Shown here: piece after piece, positions 1 through 8,543 of the stretch
Layout: each line of letters starts with the position of its first letter
How positions within the stretch are numbered: the first letter of the stretch is position 1
NCBI GenBank assembly: GCA_902463265.1
Contig: CABQEV010000014.1
Location: 1-54,783, forward strand
Length of the DNA stretch: 54,783 bases
Direction: 5' to 3'
Source of the DNA: UMGS1889 sp900556055
GTDB lineage: Bacteria; Bacillota; Clostridia; Oscillospirales; Ruminococcaceae
The notes under the pieces: model-generated
Told to the model about the DNA's origin: nothing
What the model saw: the letters and a program-made list of their open reading frames with translations, nothing else
Database searches by the model: none
Made by a program: the position numbers and the translations under genes

Positions 1-528
1 CGCCTATCGGCGGTTGACCGATACATTATCGCCGTTCGGCGATGTTATCGGTCAATACGCCGCATGCTATTGACGGTCTACACAGCTTATTTTGGCTGCT
101 TGGACTTTGATATTCTACTTTTCTTTTGTGCATGCGGCTTTTTTTGATTTGCGGCTTTGTGCGTTGCATCTGCTTTTGCTTGCTTTGTGTTTGGACTAAT
201 GCTTTTTCTTCTCTTTATGTCATCGAATTTTTGACTGCTGCTTGCGGAGTTTCGCCCTTGCGAGGGCGACCAGCCCTTGCCAAAGCCCAAGGGCTGGACC
301 CCAACGCTTTTTAGTTTGGGTGCGGGTTTGGTGATGCTGTGCCCCTGAACATAAAAAGCAAAATGAACCGCACAAAATCTGTGCGGTTCACAAACAAAAA
401 GCAAAGTACCCTTTGCGCGGACGCTTGACTATATCACTCCACAATAGTAAGGCGACGGCTAGCCGCGCCGTATCGCGGAAAAACAGTGCGGACGCCGCAC
501 CGCGAAAAACCCGTGGGGGTGTCCCCAC
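1..528 (-). repeat. Structured mosaic repeat, copy 1 (left end cut by window)
   Basis: Read on the minus strand from 528, this begins with the family's start hairpin (GTGGGG-acac-CCCCAC, 513-528). A second hairpin (GTGCGG/CCGCAC, 486-500) follows with a T tract, then the CGGCTAGCCG palindrome, then a strong GAACCGCACA/TGTGCGGTTC hairpin with T-rich tail (about 350-405). After these come the GCCC-rich stem block (240-300) and the CCGCATGCA motif (about 130). The hairpin TTGACCGATA/TATCGGTCAA occupies roughly 15-57. The window edge cuts the element at its centre, so a reverse arm may lie outside. Its first base is the last base of the stop codon of the upstream kinase gene. Open frames inside it are not conserved between copies and I treat it as non-coding. 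Confidence 0.85.
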
Positions 529-2234
529 TATTTTTTGGGGGGTAATGTTACTTTTATTTCGGTTCCTTGCTCCGGGACGCTCCTTAGGTCAATATTGCCG
601 TTCATGCTGTTCACTATATGCTTCACTATCGAAAGTCCCAGCCCCGTTCCGCCGCGCTGCTTCGACCTGCTCTTGTCCACTCGGTAAAATCTCTCGAATA
701 TGTGCTGCTGATGCTCCGCCGGTATGCCTATCCCACTGTCGCTGACAGTTATAACAGCCTTCCCATTCTCCCTGCCAACCTTTACATTGACATATCCCCC
801 TGCGGTGTTGTACTTTATCGCATTATCCGCAAGATTGTAGATTATCTCACTGAGCATTCCCTCGTTCGCAGTTATCGTAATATGCTCACCCGTGCATTTC
901 AGGTCAACACTGCTCTTCTCCGCCTTCCCCGACAGCATCGAACATACCTCCTGCGCTGCGGAAAGCACGTCGATATCCTTCGTTTCAGGCGAATTATCCG
1001 CACTTTCATCAAGCTCGGATAACCTGATTATGTCGTTTATCAGCGTCAGCAGACGCGCACTCTCACGGTGGATAAGTCCGCCGTATTTCACAACATCCGC
1101 TTTATCGGATACTATGCCGTTTTCCATCATCTCGCCAAAGCCGCTGATAGTTGTGAGCGGCGTTTTCAGCTCGTGCGATACGTTCGCTGAGAAGCATCGG
1201 CGCATCTCCTCGGCATTGAAGCTCTCGGTTATATCGATCATCAGGATAACTGTGCCCTCGCTGTCCGCTGTGCGGTTGACGAACGCTCTCACCTGTCTGC
1301 CGCCGACGGCAAAATCTCCCGTAACGCTCGGCTCTTCCTTCGTCCTTCCGATAAGCGTGATAAGCTCGCCGCATCTCGTAAGCTCACGGATATCACGTCC
1401 CTCGCCGCCCGAATATGCCGATGAAAGCATAGTCAGCGCACTTTTGTTGACGGAAAGAACTCTGTCCTCATTGTCGAGAAGTATCATTCCCTCGACCATG
1501 TTCTGCGTGATAAGGTTTATCGTTTCACGCTCGTCCTTCAGCCGCTTTATGTACCTGTCAAGACGTGCGGAGAGCCTTCTGACCGCCGCTGCGACAGGCT
1601 CCAGCTCCTCATATTCGCCGATTATCTTATCCGTTTCAGCCTTTCCGCCCCGCTGACCCGTCAGTACATCAATGTTGCAGACGAGAGTCTTTATCGGCGT
1701 GATTATGCTTTCGGATATCTTCATCGAGATGACCGTTGCAAGTATGATTATAAGTCCTGCGATAACGATAAGAACGGCTGTCGTGCTGAGGATTATGGAA
1801 TACACACTGTCTATCTCACGGGAAAATCTCAGTACGCCGCCCTCCTGTCTGACTGCCGCATAATAGCTGCGCTTGCCGACTGTTTTTGATGAGCGGAGCT
1901 GTGAGCCGAAGCCATTTTCCATCGCCTCATTGAATTCGGGGCGGTCGGCATGGTTGTCGTGCGTGCCCTGCGCCTCGGGTGCTGTATCGAAGGTAACTGT
2001 TCCGTCATCTGCGATAAATGTCACACGGACGCTGTAATCAAGCTCGCTTTCGGCAAGCTCTGCATATTCCTCGGGGGTCTTTTGGCTCTGAGCCGCTATC
2101 TTTATGGCTGTGTTCAGCTCGCTTTCCGCCTTTCCGACATATATCGTATAGCATACGGCGCAAGTCACAAGCGCAAATATCACGACTGCTGTTATGACCA
2201 TTCCCGAAATGGCGTTGAATATCTTCTTCTGCAT
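528..2234 (-). CDS. PhoR-type sensor histidine kinase
   Basis: This is a 568-residue membrane sensor kinase. It has an N-terminal membrane helix (about 8-30), an extracytoplasmic sensor region (about 35-150) and a second helix (about 150-172). A HAMP-like linker, a PAS-like region (NMVEGMILLDNEDRVLSVN) and a HisKA domain with the phospho-acceptor in SHELKTPL (about residue 355) follow. The ATPase domain has N box NLADNAIKYN, DSGIGIP and GGTGLGLSIVKHI, so all catalytic boxes are intact. The order and the partner regulator one base upstream match the PhoR/PhoB class; the signal sensed is unknown. It is the last gene of a GH95-regulator-kinase unit. Its stop codon shares its final G with the first base of repeat copy 1. 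The C terminus looks natural for the family, so the repeat abuts rather than truncates it. Confidence 0.93.
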   Translation of the reverse strand: MQKKIFNAISGMVITAVVIFALVTCAVCYTIYVGKAESELNTAIKIAAQSQKTPEEYAELAESELDYSVRVTFIADDGTVTFDTAPEAQGTHDNHADRPEFNEAMENGFGSQLRSSKTVGKRSYYAAVRQEGGVLRFSREIDSVYSIILSTTAVLIVIAGLIIILATVISMKISESIITPIKTLVCNIDVLTGQRGGKAETDKIIGEYEELEPVAAAVRRLSARLDRYIKRLKDERETINLITQNMVEGMILLDNEDRVLSVNKSALTMLSSAYSGGEGRDIRELTRCGELITLIGRTKEEPSVTGDFAVGGRQVRAFVNRTADSEGTVILMIDITESFNAEEMRRCFSANVSHELKTPLTTISGFGEMMENGIVSDKADVVKYGGLIHRESARLLTLINDIIRLSELDESADNSPETKDIDVLSAAQEVCSMLSGKAEKSSVDLKCTGEHITITANEGMLSEIIYNLADNAIKYNTAGGYVNVKVGRENGKAVITVSDSGIGIPAEHQQHIFERFYRVDKSRSKQRGGTGLGLSIVKHIVNSMNGNIDLRSVPEQGTEIKVTLPPKK

Positions 2235-2235
2235 A

Positions 2236-2916
2236 TCAGTTTATCTTATATCCCACGCTGCGGACAGTCCGGATAAGTCCCGTGCAGCCTGCTGCTTCAA
2301 GCTTCTGGCGGAGCGTTTTGACATGGACATCTACCGTTCTGGTTTCGCCCTCGAAATCAAATCCCCAGACCTTTTCCATCAGCTTTTCTCTTGTGAGGAC
2401 TATTCCCCTGTTGCGCATCAGGCAGGCTAAAAGCTCGAATTCCTTGAAGGTCAGGGTGACTGATGTGCCGTTGTATTCGACTGTGCGCTTTTCGCTGTCA
2501 AGCACAAGCCCGTCTATCTCAAGCGAATTATCGGCGGCAGGCTTGTGTCCCGAGCGGCGGAGGACGGCTTTTATCCTCGAAAGAAGCTCCATCACGCCGA
2601 ACGGCTTGCAGATATAATCGTCCGCACCCGATTCAAGGCCGTTCACCTTGTCAAGCTCGGCAGTTTTCGCTGTCAGCATTATCACGGGGACATCTGCGGT
2701 ATCCTTGTTCGCCTTTAATCGGCGGAGAATAGACATTCCGTCCTCATCGGGCAGCATTATATCCAGCAGGATAAGGTCAGGGACCTTCTTTTTTATCGTT
2801 TCATTGAACGGTGCTGCACATTCAAACACCTTGACATCGTAATTTCCCGACTTCAGCACGCAGGTTATAAGCTCCCTGATACCGTCGTCGTCCTCTACGC
2901 AGTAAATAAGCGGCAT
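2236..2916 (-). CDS. PhoB/OmpR-family response regulator
   Basis: This 226-residue protein has an N-terminal receiver domain, with the acidic pair in VEDDDG, the phospho-acceptor Asp in LILLDIMLPDEDG (about residue 51), the switch Thr in MLTAK and Lys in ICKPFG. The C-terminal winged helix (about 130-226) ends in RTVRSVGYKI, the usual OmpR wing. AGGAG lies just before the ATG. The kinase gene follows after one base, so the two are surely co-expressed. The GH95 gene ends 27 bases upstream with no terminator visible between, so a three-gene unit is likely. Target promoters are unknown. Confidence 0.95.
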   Translation of the reverse strand: MPLIYCVEDDDGIRELITCVLKSGNYDVKVFECAAPFNETIKKKVPDLILLDIMLPDEDGMSILRRLKANKDTADVPVIMLTAKTAELDKVNGLESGADDYICKPFGVMELLSRIKAVLRRSGHKPAADNSLEIDGLVLDSEKRTVEYNGTSVTLTFKEFELLACLMRNRGIVLTREKLMEKVWGFDFEGETRTVDVHVKTLRQKLEAAGCTGLIRTVRSVGYKIN

Positions 2917-2943
2917 AACATCAATCTCCTTGTCCGGCGGAAA

Positions 2944-5214
2944 TTACGTCATTATCTCGTAAACTCCGCCTTCAACTGTATCAAATATATATACGCTGTC
3001 CGTATATTCAAAATTAACAAGCTTTCCGCCGCATGAGATAGTGAACGGATTTTTGCTGTAAATACGGCATTCTCCGCCTTTTTCAGAGAGTATTTTCGCT
3101 CTGAGGAATTTTCCCTTTTCCCATTCTGCGGATACTTCAAAGCCGCCCCTTGCTCTGACCTTGCGGATAACGCCGCTCTCCCATTCCTTCGGGATAGCGG
3201 GAAGTATAGCAATCTCGCCGCCGCAGCTCTGAAGGAGGGCTTCGGAAATGCCTGCGCCGCCGCCGAAATTTCCGTCTATCTGGAAAGGCGGGTGGCTGTC
3301 AAGCATATTCGGGTTCGTGGAGCGTCCGATAAGCGCCTCGATGTTCTCATAGACCTTTTCGGAGTCCCAGAGCCTTGCCCACATATTTATTATCCATGCA
3401 CGGCTCCAGCCCGTATGACCGCCGCCGTTTGCCAGCCTGCGCTCGATAGTTGCTCTTGCGGCTTTCGCAAGCTCGGGTGTTTCACGCATTGTTATCATAT
3501 CTGCGGGATAAAGTGCGAAAAGCTGCGAGATATGGCGGTGTCCCGGCTCAACCTCGTCATAATCCTCTGCCCATTCCATTATCTGACCGTATTTTCCGAC
3601 AGACGGCTTAGGCAGCTTATCACGCATATCGGCAAGCTTATCGGCAAATGCCTTATCCTCGCCCAGTATCTCGGAAGCGGATATAACGGCTGAGAAAAGC
3701 TCGTAGATTATCTGGCTGTCCATAGACGGACCCTTGCATATAGTTCCCTCCATGCCGTTAGATGTGCGGTATGTATTTTCGGGGGATACGGAGGGGCTTG
3801 TGATAAGGTTTCCCTTTCCGTCGTCGATAAGGAAGTCCACGAAAAATTCTGCGGCTTCACGCATCGTATCATATTTCTCGGCGAGGAAATCCTTATCGAG
3901 AGTATATTTGTAATGCTCCATGATGTGGAGACAGAGCCATGCAAGACCCATAGGCCAGAGCGTTCCGGGCAGCCACTTGTCCTGCGGTGCGGTATCGCCC
4001 CAGATATCTGTGTTATGGTGGCAGACAGCACCGCCGCAGTGATACATCTCCCTTGCGGTCACACGTCCATGCTCACGCATACGCTCGATATGGTCGAAAA
4101 GCGGCATACAGCACTCGGGGAGAGCCGCCGCTTCTGCGCCCCAGTAATTCATCTCGGTGTTGATATTGACCGTAAAACGGCAGCCCCATGCAGGCCACAT
4201 ATCCTTGTTCCAGATGCCCTGGAGATTGAGCGGGAGAGTTCCCTCACGGCTTCCTGCTATCATCAGGTAGCGGGAATAGTTGTAGTACATCTCCATCAGC
4301 TTGTTATCCCTGCCGCCCTCGCTCATTCGCTTTATGCGGAGATTGGTCGGCATTTCCTTTGCGCCGTCGCTGTTGTCATTCAGTATAATCTCGCATCTGT
4401 TATACAGAGCGGAATAATCATCGATATGGCGTTTCAGGAGCTTTGCGTTACCCTTTCTTCCTGCTGCCTTTACCTGGCGGATAGCGAGATTTTCGTAATC
4501 CGCAGTTCTCCATGAAGTCTGAATGCCGAGGATAACAGTAGCTTCGTCGGCATTTTCGACCATCAGGCGGTTGGCATAGACGGAAGTTTTTCCGTTTTTC
4601 GCATAGCATGAAGCGGCGATAGCATAGGGAATTCCGTCAGTGACGGTAAAAAGGATAGTATTATCGTCATAAGCGCAGTTTTTATCGTAATAGTCGTCAC
4701 GTCCGTCGAGGCAGGCAGAAAGCGAGATAGACTTAGGTGTATCCGACTTGATATTGATGACCATGACTTCATCGGGCTTGGAAACATAGACTGTTCTTAT
4801 GAAGCTGATGCCGTTTGAGGAATATGAAGTAGTGGAAACGGCGTTAGTGAGTTCGAGGCTGCGGCTGTAATCGGTGCAGGAATCGTTGACGCTCTGATAG
4901 ATATGTAGGTCGCCTGCGGGCATATAGTGGCGTTCGTTCTCGTTCACGCCGCAGAAGGCATCGAGGGAGAGCTGTTCGGCTAATTTGAGCTGACCCTTAT
5001 CGAGGTACTCTCTCATTCTGCCGAGGTTTGGGTAAGCTTTGGGATTATTTCTGCTGCGGAATCCGCCTGACCAGACAGAATCCTCATTCAGCTGGATAAG
5101 TTCGTCGCCGACTTTGCCGAAGATCATACCGCCGATGCGTCCGTTTCCGACGGGGAGGGCTTCGTCCCAATTAGCGGCGGGTTCGGAATACCACAAGGTA
5201 GAAGAACTGCTCAT
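2944..5214 (-). CDS. GH95-family glycoside hydrolase (alpha-L-fucosidase type)
   Basis: This encodes about 756 residues of the GH95 family, whose members cleave alpha-1,2-linked L-fucose (some act on L-galactose). The N-terminal beta domain starts with WYSEPAANWDEALPVGNGRIGGM. The (alpha/alpha)6 barrel carries the Asn pair in VNINTEMNYW, the candidate acid Glu in MEWAEDY followed by GHRHISQLF, and the Asp in FQIDGNFGG, so the catalytic set looks intact. There is no signal peptide, so it probably acts in the cytoplasm on imported oligosaccharides. I chose the ATG at 5214 because GGAGG lies 9 bases upstream. The longer frame to 5253 would begin with a basic leader and no good ribosome site. It is probably co-transcribed with the two-component genes that follow. 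Confidence 0.92.
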   Translation of the reverse strand: MSSSSTLWYSEPAANWDEALPVGNGRIGGMIFGKVGDELIQLNEDSVWSGGFRSRNNPKAYPNLGRMREYLDKGQLKLAEQLSLDAFCGVNENERHYMPAGDLHIYQSVNDSCTDYSRSLELTNAVSTTSYSSNGISFIRTVYVSKPDEVMVINIKSDTPKSISLSACLDGRDDYYDKNCAYDDNTILFTVTDGIPYAIAASCYAKNGKTSVYANRLMVENADEATVILGIQTSWRTADYENLAIRQVKAAGRKGNAKLLKRHIDDYSALYNRCEIILNDNSDGAKEMPTNLRIKRMSEGGRDNKLMEMYYNYSRYLMIAGSREGTLPLNLQGIWNKDMWPAWGCRFTVNINTEMNYWGAEAAALPECCMPLFDHIERMREHGRVTAREMYHCGGAVCHHNTDIWGDTAPQDKWLPGTLWPMGLAWLCLHIMEHYKYTLDKDFLAEKYDTMREAAEFFVDFLIDDGKGNLITSPSVSPENTYRTSNGMEGTICKGPSMDSQIIYELFSAVISASEILGEDKAFADKLADMRDKLPKPSVGKYGQIMEWAEDYDEVEPGHRHISQLFALYPADMITMRETPELAKAARATIERRLANGGGHTGWSRAWIINMWARLWDSEKVYENIEALIGRSTNPNMLDSHPPFQIDGNFGGGAGISEALLQSCGGEIAILPAIPKEWESGVIRKVRARGGFEVSAEWEKGKFLRAKILSEKGGECRIYSKNPFTISCGGKLVNFEYTDSVYIFDTVEGGVYEIMT

Positions 5215-5240
5215 AAATAAAAACCTCCGTTTTTTTCTGA

Positions 5241-5276
5241 ACCCTTTACGCAATAATAATTATAAATGTAAAGGGT
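5241..5276. promoter_or_regulatory. Perfect inverted repeat in the GH95 upstream region
   Basis: ACCCTTTAC (5241-5249) and GTAAAGGGT (5268-5276) form perfect 9-base arms separated by 18 A/T-rich bases. They lie 27-62 bases upstream of the GH95 start. The A/T spacer contains a TATAAT-like hexamer on the minus strand, without a good -35. The position suggests an operator for a dimeric sugar-responsive regulator, or a leader hairpin. No regulator is assigned. Confidence 0.45.
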
Positions 5277-5313
5277 AAAATCCAAAGTAACAATAACGTA
5301 AAATCTGTGTAAA

Positions 5314-6400
5314 GTGGGGACACCCCCACGGGTTTTCCGCGATACGGCGCGGCTAGCCGTCGCCTTACTATTGTTTAGGGATATGGTTATGCGTCCGCGC
5401 AAAGGGGACTTTGCGTTTTGTTTGTGGAGCGCATAGCTTTAGCGGTCATCACTTGGCATCTTTCAAGTGCACAGCAGCCACAGACCCGCACCCAAACTAA
5501 AAAGCGTTGGGGTCCAGCCCTTGGGCAGCCCTCTTGGGGCTTGGGCAATGGCTGGTCGCCCTCGCAAGGGCGAAACTCCGCAAGCAGCAATTAAAAATTC
5601 GCTTACATAAAGAGAAACAAAGCCAACAGTCACAACACAGAACGCACAAAGCAAGATGCACCGCACAAAGCCGCAAATCAAAAAAGCCGCATGCAGAAAA
5701 GAAACAGTAGTCCATCATAGTCTACACCGCAAAAGAAAGAAGTGTAGAGCATCTACCCTGCATGCGGCATTGACCGAAAACAGCCGACCGTAAGGGAGGC
5801 TATGCATCGGTCAACCGTTTCGCAAGAAACGGCGGTAGGTCGCAAACTAACATAAACCCGCAGTTCAGAACCCATCAAACTCCCCGATATCCGCAGAATA
5901 CAGCCCCCACAAAGCCCCGAAATTCAAGCAGAACCCGCAAATCAAGTTAAATGCCCTTGTTCTGCGGATACCGACAGTCAAGTGACCTTCCGCCGCCTGT
6001 CGGCGGTTGACCGATGCATTGCCGCCCGCAGGCGGTCGGCGTTTTCGGTCAATTCGCCGCATGCAGGTTTGATGCTCTCCTATGGTTTAGTTTGCTGTGT
6101 AGAATAGCGGTTCTGCTTTTCTTTTCTGCATGCGGCTTTTTTATTTGCGGCTTTGTGCGTTCCGTGTTTGGAATGACGCTTTTTCTTCTCTTTATGTGAG
6201 CGAATTTTTCTCTGCGGCTTGCGGAGTTTCGCTCCTGCGGGAGCGACCAGCCCTTTCCAAAGCCAAAGGGCTGGACCCCAACGCTTTTTAGTTTGGGTGC
6301 GGGTCTGGTTGTGCTGTGCGCTTGAAAACTGCAACGCAAAGTTCCCTTTGACCACTTTATTGGCGGCGCAATCTATCGCCGTGGGGAACTTTGTCACGGT
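5314..6400. repeat. Structured mosaic repeat, copy 2 (fold-back)
   Basis: The forward arm starts with GTGGGGACACCCCCAC at 5314 and the CGGCTAGCCG palindrome. It continues with a decayed third hairpin (about 5425-5470), the CCAGCCC/GGGCTGG-type block (about 5510-5590), CCGCATGCAG motifs (5690, 5760) and the TTGACCGA/TCGGTCAA hairpin (5769-5815). A centre with ATATCCGCAG motifs (5880-5980) leads to the reverse arm (5985-6320). There the GC block carries TCGCTCC/GGAGCGA in place of TCGCCCT/AGGGCGA. Both arms have the second form of the TTGACCGA hairpin. The right border is uncertain; traces reach about 6400. The element lies between the 3' end of the sugar-uptake operon and the GH95 promoter. 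Confidence 0.82.
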
Positions 6401-6469
6401 TCTCGGGAAAGCTGCGGCTTCCTTCTCTTTTACATATCCCACAAAAGTAAAATTATCCGAAAAATTATC

Positions 6470-6508
6470 CGCATTCCAAAACAGGGCAGCCTTGATAAGA
6501 CTGCCCTG
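6470..6508 (-). terminator. Terminator after the sugar-uptake operon
   Basis: CAGGGCAG (6482-6489) pairs with CTGCCCTG (6501-6508) around an 11-base loop. On the minus strand the hairpin is followed by a short T run. It sits 32 bases past the stop codon of the last permease gene. The plus strand also has a T-rich tail, so it may work both ways. Confidence 0.75.
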
Positions 6509-6540
6509 AATTTTTAATTATACCGATATCGGAGCGGCCA

Positions 6541-7623
6541 TTACATACCTGTAAGTCCGGAATGTGCGATACCTTCTGTGAACTGCTTCTGAAGCACGAT
6601 GTAAAGCACCAGGATAGGCAGTATCGAGATAAGGCAGCCCGACTCCATCCATACGATAAGCTCTCTTGGGTTGATCGTGATGTTTCCGTTATCGAAGATC
6701 GCAAGCTTCAGTGCTTCGTTCAGGTTCTTCAGCATCAGCGCAATGGTCGAACCCTTATTGAAGAACGTTGTACTTACATAGTAATCGTTCCAGTACCATA
6801 CGATCGAGAACAGGAATACTGTCAGGAATACCGAGCCTGCATTGGGAACCATGATCTGCACGAATGTGCGCAGAGGTGAACAGCCGTCAAGATATGCTGC
6901 GTCCTCCAGCTCCTTAGGCAGTCCTCTGAACGCCTGTCTGAACAGGAAGATGAACAGTCCCGCTCTGATTCCGTTTGCGGTGAGCGCAGGAAGATACATC
7001 GTCCAGGGGGTGTTGATGAGGTTTACGGTATTGCCTGTTGTTGCTTTGATTATTCCGAAAATATCCCAGTAACGGAAATACATATACTGCGGGATATTGA
7101 TGATCTGTGTAGGAACAAGGATCATCAGGATTACTATTCCAAACAGAAGTCCCTTGAACTTGAACTTGAATCTGGCAAAGCCATAGCCCGTGATGGCGCA
7201 GGTAACGACCGAAAGCAGTGAGCAGCCGATGTTCAGCAGAAGTGTGTTCTTCAGCGTCTTGCCGAACTGCATTGCCTTTACTGCGTCCTTGATGTTTGAA
7301 AGTGTGAATGTCTTAGGGATCCACATGATAGTAGGATCGTTCATCTCTGCCTTGGGACGGAATGCCGCCGAAACCATGAACAGCAGAGGATAGAGAATTA
7401 CAAAGCAAAGCGAGAACACGAGAATTCCTCGGCATATAGGCCAGACCATCTCAAATGCACGCTTTCTCTTGAGGTAAGCCTGCTCCTCCTTAGAGAGATT
7501 TTCCAGACGCTTCTGAAATCTCGCTTTTTTCTCCTTGCGGGAGAGCTTTACTTCCTTCTCCTTGGGTGCTTTCTTGAATTTTCCCAGGACGGCGGAAGCG
7601 CCGGTAGATGTTGTATCAGCCAT
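6541..7623 (-). CDS. Carbohydrate ABC transporter permease (MalG-like), distal pair
   Basis: This 360-residue CUT1-type permease has a long charged cytoplasmic N terminus (about 1-70, with EKEVKLSRKEKKARFQKR) followed by six predicted membrane helices. The EAA loop is ELEDAAYLDGCSPLRTFVQIMVP, which contacts the ATPase. The C terminus, GIAHSGLTGM, is typical of MalG-like subunits. AAGGAGG precedes the ATG. It is the last gene of the eight-gene operon and pairs with the permease immediately upstream. No ATPase gene is in the window, so a shared MsmK-type ATPase is expected elsewhere. Confidence 0.93.
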   Translation of the reverse strand: MADTTSTGASAVLGKFKKAPKEKEVKLSRKEKKARFQKRLENLSKEEQAYLKRKRAFEMVWPICRGILVFSLCFVILYPLLFMVSAAFRPKAEMNDPTIMWIPKTFTLSNIKDAVKAMQFGKTLKNTLLLNIGCSLLSVVTCAITGYGFARFKFKFKGLLFGIVILMILVPTQIINIPQYMYFRYWDIFGIIKATTGNTVNLINTPWTMYLPALTANGIRAGLFIFLFRQAFRGLPKELEDAAYLDGCSPLRTFVQIMVPNAGSVFLTVFLFSIVWYWNDYYVSTTFFNKGSTIALMLKNLNEALKLAIFDNGNITINPRELIVWMESGCLISILPILVLYIVLQKQFTEGIAHSGLTGM

Positions 7624-7640
7624 TATTAAATTCCGCCTCC

Positions 7641-8543
7641 TTATTCAACTTCGTAGTAGATCCAGTTCTTGATTATCAGATATACGATAGCAAGAGCGAT
7701 GATTACTATTCCGAAATATGCCCATGCCATTGCTGCCATCAGGCCGTAATCCCACTGAGTCTGCTTCGATACGATAAGCGTCATGACCTTGTTGGTAGGA
7801 TCGGTGAATGTATCAACGATCGTATAAACGAGGTTTGTAAGGATCATAGGTGAAATGCAGGGCAGAGTGATCTTCCAGAAGAACTCCCATGCCGTTGCGC
7901 CTTCCATTGTTGCAGCTTCCTTTGCGGATGTGGATACGCCCTGAAGTGCTGCGAGGAAGATAAGGATCTGAATACCGCATTTCCATACGAGGTTCAGGAT
8001 ATCTCCCGTGATAGTCGTCAGCAGTTCGGTGAATTTATCGTTAAATCCGTAGATACCGATGAACTCAAGGAGCTGATCGACCATGTCGGTCTCGAACATT
8101 GTTGTGAACTGTGCTGCATCGCTTGTGCCGTTTGTAGCCATGTTGCCTGTGATGATCTCGTAAACAGGGCCTGTTGCGATGATTACGGGGAGGAAGAATA
8201 CCGCTCTTGCGAAGGTACGTCCTCTGAATTTCTGATTGATTACGATCGCTACGAACAGCGAGAAAATGATGATTACGGGAGTCTGGAGCAATGTATCCTT
8301 CAGACAGTCGATAAGATACTGACGGTAGTTAGGGTCACTGTTGAAGGCATAGTTGAACTTATCAAGTCCAACCCATATCTCCTGAAGTGCGCCGTCAGTA
8401 GGAGTTACTTCCTCGAAAGCGAACTTTATACATCTGATAACGGGAATGATAAAGAATACCAGTGCGCCGATAAACCAGAGGGCGATAAAGCCGTAACCGT
8501 AAAGTCCTTTTTTCTTCTCGTATGACATATGGATCTTTTTCAT
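7641..8543 (-). CDS. Carbohydrate ABC transporter permease (MalF/UgpA-like), distal pair
   Basis: This is a 300-residue sugar permease with about six membrane helices. The EAA motif region reads STSAKEAATMEGATAWEFFWKITLPCISP. Its ATG overlaps the stop codon of the DUF5696 gene (ATGA, 8540-8543), which suggests translational coupling. With the next gene it forms the second permease pair of the operon. The loop between helices 2 and 4 is longer than usual (about residues 130-185). The substrate cannot be inferred from sequence. Confidence 0.92.
   Translation of the reverse strand: MKKIHMSYEKKKGLYGYGFIALWFIGALVFFIIPVIRCIKFAFEEVTPTDGALQEIWVGLDKFNYAFNSDPNYRQYLIDCLKDTLLQTPVIIIFSLFVAIVINQKFRGRTFARAVFFLPVIIATGPVYEIITGNMATNGTSDAAQFTTMFETDMVDQLLEFIGIYGFNDKFTELLTTITGDILNLVWKCGIQILIFLAALQGVSTSAKEAATMEGATAWEFFWKITLPCISPMILTNLVYTIVDTFTDPTNKVMTLIVSKQTQWDYGLMAAMAWAYFGIVIIALAIVYLIIKNWIYYEVE

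Noticed and set aside
12..60. Possible CRISPR repeats from the recurring TTGACCGATA hairpins
   Set aside because: They occur once or twice per element, not in regularly spaced arrays with unique spacers, and no cas genes are present.
6355..6400. Separate hairpin GGCGGCGCAATCTATCGCC as an independent element
   Set aside because: It is best explained as the eroded right end of repeat copy 2; too short to call alone.
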